From Pseudobacteriovorax antillogorgiicola (GTDB lineage: Bacteria > Bdellovibrionota_B > Oligoflexia > Oligoflexales > RGVZ01), in the NCBI GenBank assembly GCA_945897695.1, contig CAMDGW010000011.1, positions 1 to 23,158 of the forward strand: 23,158 nucleotides of DNA, written 5' to 3'. Position numbers and translations under genes: made by a program. Every line of letters starts with the position of its first letter. Position 1 is the stretch's first letter. This document shows, one piece after another, positions 22,177 to 23,158 of this stretch. Below the pieces are notes generated by a model. It made no database searches. It worked only from the letters and a program-made list of their open reading frames with translations, and was not told where the DNA came from.

Positions 22177-22788
22177 TTAGCGCACGTCACCGATGTTTTC
22201 TATAATTTTTGTTACCAAACCATACTCCAGCGCTTCACCGGAATTCATCCAATAATCCCGCGTTGTATCTTTTTCCACCTTGTTTAAAGGCTGACCACAC
22301 TCTTTTGACAGTAACTCATTGATTTTTTGGCGAGTTTTCAAAATTTCCCGGGCGTGAATTTCGATATCGGACGCCTGGCCATAAATCTGCCCCGGAATCA
22401 GTGGCTGATGGATCAGAAACTTGCAGTTCGGCATTGCAAAACGATGCTGCTTTTTCGCTGCAATGTTGATGATGGTTGCAATTGAAGCACAGAGGCCCGT
22501 GTTGATAATCCGCACGTCTGAAGAAAGAAAGCGAATCGTGTCATAAATAGCAAATCCACTATTTACCTCACCGCCTGGACTATTCAAAAACAAGTTGATG
22601 GGCGTGTTTGGTTTTTCGAATTCAAGAGCCAATAGCTGGTTGATCACGCGCTTGGCTACCGAGGAATTGATTCCTTCACTCACAAAAATTGTTCGCTTAT
22701 CGAGAAGACGCTGCTCCGTCAGCTGCTGGGTCAATTGATCTAGTCCAATTTGGTTTACCACGTCCACTGCTCCCACTTTGTTTTCCAT
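22177..22788 (-). CDS. clpP: ClpP-type ATP-dependent protease proteolytic subunit
   Basis: This 203-residue protein has the ClpP fold and catalytic triad: Ser102 in GLCASIATI, His127 in FLIHQPL, and Asp174 in KDTTRD. Other family marks are LFLNSPGGEVNSGFAIYDTI (67-86) and NSGEALEYGLVTKI near the end. ClpP subunits assemble into a barrel that degrades unfolded substrates delivered by ClpA/ClpX ATPases. The serine segment departs from the usual GQAASMGA (Gln to Leu, Ala to Cys, Met-Gly to Ile-Ala), suggesting a diverged paralogue rather than the standard housekeeping ClpP. The gene is not next to clpX or tig, which supports that. The start ATG 22788 follows a good GAGGAGA site. tRNA-Leu lies directly downstream. 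Confidence 0.9.
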   Translation of the reverse strand: MENKVGAVDVVNQIGLDQLTQQLTEQRLLDKRTIFVSEGINSSVAKRVINQLLALEFEKPNTPINLFLNSPGGEVNSGFAIYDTIRFLSSDVRIINTGLCASIATIINIAAKKQHRFAMPNCKFLIHQPLIPGQIYGQASDIEIHAREILKTRQKINELLSKECGQPLNKVEKDTTRDYWMNSGEALEYGLVTKIIENIGDVR

Positions 22789-22851
22789 ACCATCTCCTCC
22801 TCAAGAAGCCCAGCCTCCACGGCCGGAAGTTTATACTATCAAAACAGCACT

Positions 22852-22873
22852 AAAACGTCCACGCGACGTTTTT
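22852..22873 (-). terminator. Short hairpin terminator after the sensor kinase gene
   Basis: A perfect 8-bp stem (22852-22859 with 22865-22872) has a 5-base loop, with the T-run forming the outer stem. It begins 9 bases after the kinase stop on the minus strand and precedes the clpP leader, separating the two transcription units. On the clpP side a TATAAA-like -10 (about 22829-22834, minus strand) is visible without a good -35. Confidence 0.65.
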
Positions 22874-22881
22874 GAACTCCA

Positions 22882-23158
22882 TTAAATTTCTTCCCAATCG
22901 TCCTGGTCCTCTGATGGCGCATCTGTCATCAAAGGCAACTCGAGAACAAACCTCGTCTGCTCACTTGAATCATCAAAATAGAGGTCACCACCATGCTCAC
23001 GCGCGATTTGCTTTGACAAGCAAAGTCCGACCCCTGGCCTCACCCCCTGTTTTTTAGTGGTAAAATTTGGCTCAAAAAGCCTAACTCTAATTTCAGGCGG
23101 TAGCCCAAGACCAGAATCGGTCACAAACAGATAGATCCACTCTTCGTCGCAAACAATC
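22882..23158 (-). CDS. Sensor histidine kinase, C-terminal ATPase part, 5' cut by window edge
   Basis: The frame is open to the end of the window, so the GTG at 23124 is not the real start. The visible 91 residues form the end of a HATPase_c domain: strand DEEWIYLFV, G1 box TDSGLGLPPE (DxGxG), F box LFEPNFTTK, and G2 box GVGLCLSKQIAREHGGDL, with a closing FVLELPL strand and a short acidic tail. Histidine kinases use this domain to bind ATP and phosphorylate a His that here lies outside the window. The N box and sensor region cannot be seen, nor can any receiver domain. The LFEPNFTTK-(K)-G-G-L form is typical of NtrB-like kinases. Confidence 0.88.
   Translation of the reverse strand, partial: IVCDEEWIYLFVTDSGLGLPPEIRVRLFEPNFTTKKQGVRPGVGLCLSKQIAREHGGDLYFDDSSEQTRFVLELPLMTDAPSEDQDDWEEI

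Noticed and set aside
1..23158. Defence system, CRISPR array, prophage or transposon
   Set aside because: No cas genes, evenly spaced repeats, integrase, transposase or phage structural genes were found; the lone methyltransferase has no restriction partner.

Overview
The window reads as an ordinary, gene-dense chromosomal segment of a Gram-negative bacterium. The evidence for that is a BamD lipoprotein, several lipobox proteins, two TonB-type proteins, a membrane-bound lytic transglycosylase and a class A penicillin-binding protein. The mixture (DUF4360-like secreted proteins, lone EtfBA, many unrecognised lipoproteins) would fit a Bdellovibrionota/Oligoflexia-type or other former deltaproteobacterial lineage. 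That placement is inference and has not been tested against any database. I see no prophage, transposase, CRISPR array or rRNA.

Layout. At 1-674 is the C-terminal part of a papain-family protease. It is followed by a strong bidirectional hairpin terminator and a tightly coupled minus-strand operon (2884-748): an RluA-type pseudouridine synthase, a DPPY methyltransferase and a MazG-like nucleotide pyrophosphohydrolase, each overlapping the next by 4 bases. At 3011-5974 are a small c-type-heme protein, a GNAT acetyltransferase, a LEA14-like lipoprotein and a divergent TonB-like protein. At 6008-10969 is a minus-strand envelope operon: bamD, then a class A PBP whose glycosyltransferase half looks intact but whose transpeptidase motifs are all replaced, then a large exported MORN-repeat protein whose start overlaps the PBP stop. 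At 11306-13405 are an unknown lipoprotein and a pair of DUF4360-like exported proteins. At 13818-16358 are a TonB C-terminal domain protein and an MltD-like lytic transglycosylase with LysM. At 16492-18262 is etfB-etfA, preceded by three copies of an octamer and closed by a textbook terminator. At 18380-23158 are a methyltransferase-like protein and a minus-strand run: sensor-kinase C-terminus, clpP, tRNA-Leu(CAG), ABC exporter and PrpA/ApaH-type phosphatase.

How the genes work together. The main theme is envelope construction: outer membrane protein assembly (BamD), peptidoglycan polymerisation and cleavage (PBP, MltD) and TonB-type energy coupling. A secondary theme is nucleic-acid modification and nucleotide sanitation (RluA, methyltransferase, MazG). 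EtfBA supplies electron transfer from dehydrogenases. The observations most worth following are the transpeptidase-dead PBP fused into a bamD operon, the overlapping RluA-methyltransferase-MazG operon, and the TGTTACTG repeats ahead of etfB. I found no clear-cut new defence or mobile system.
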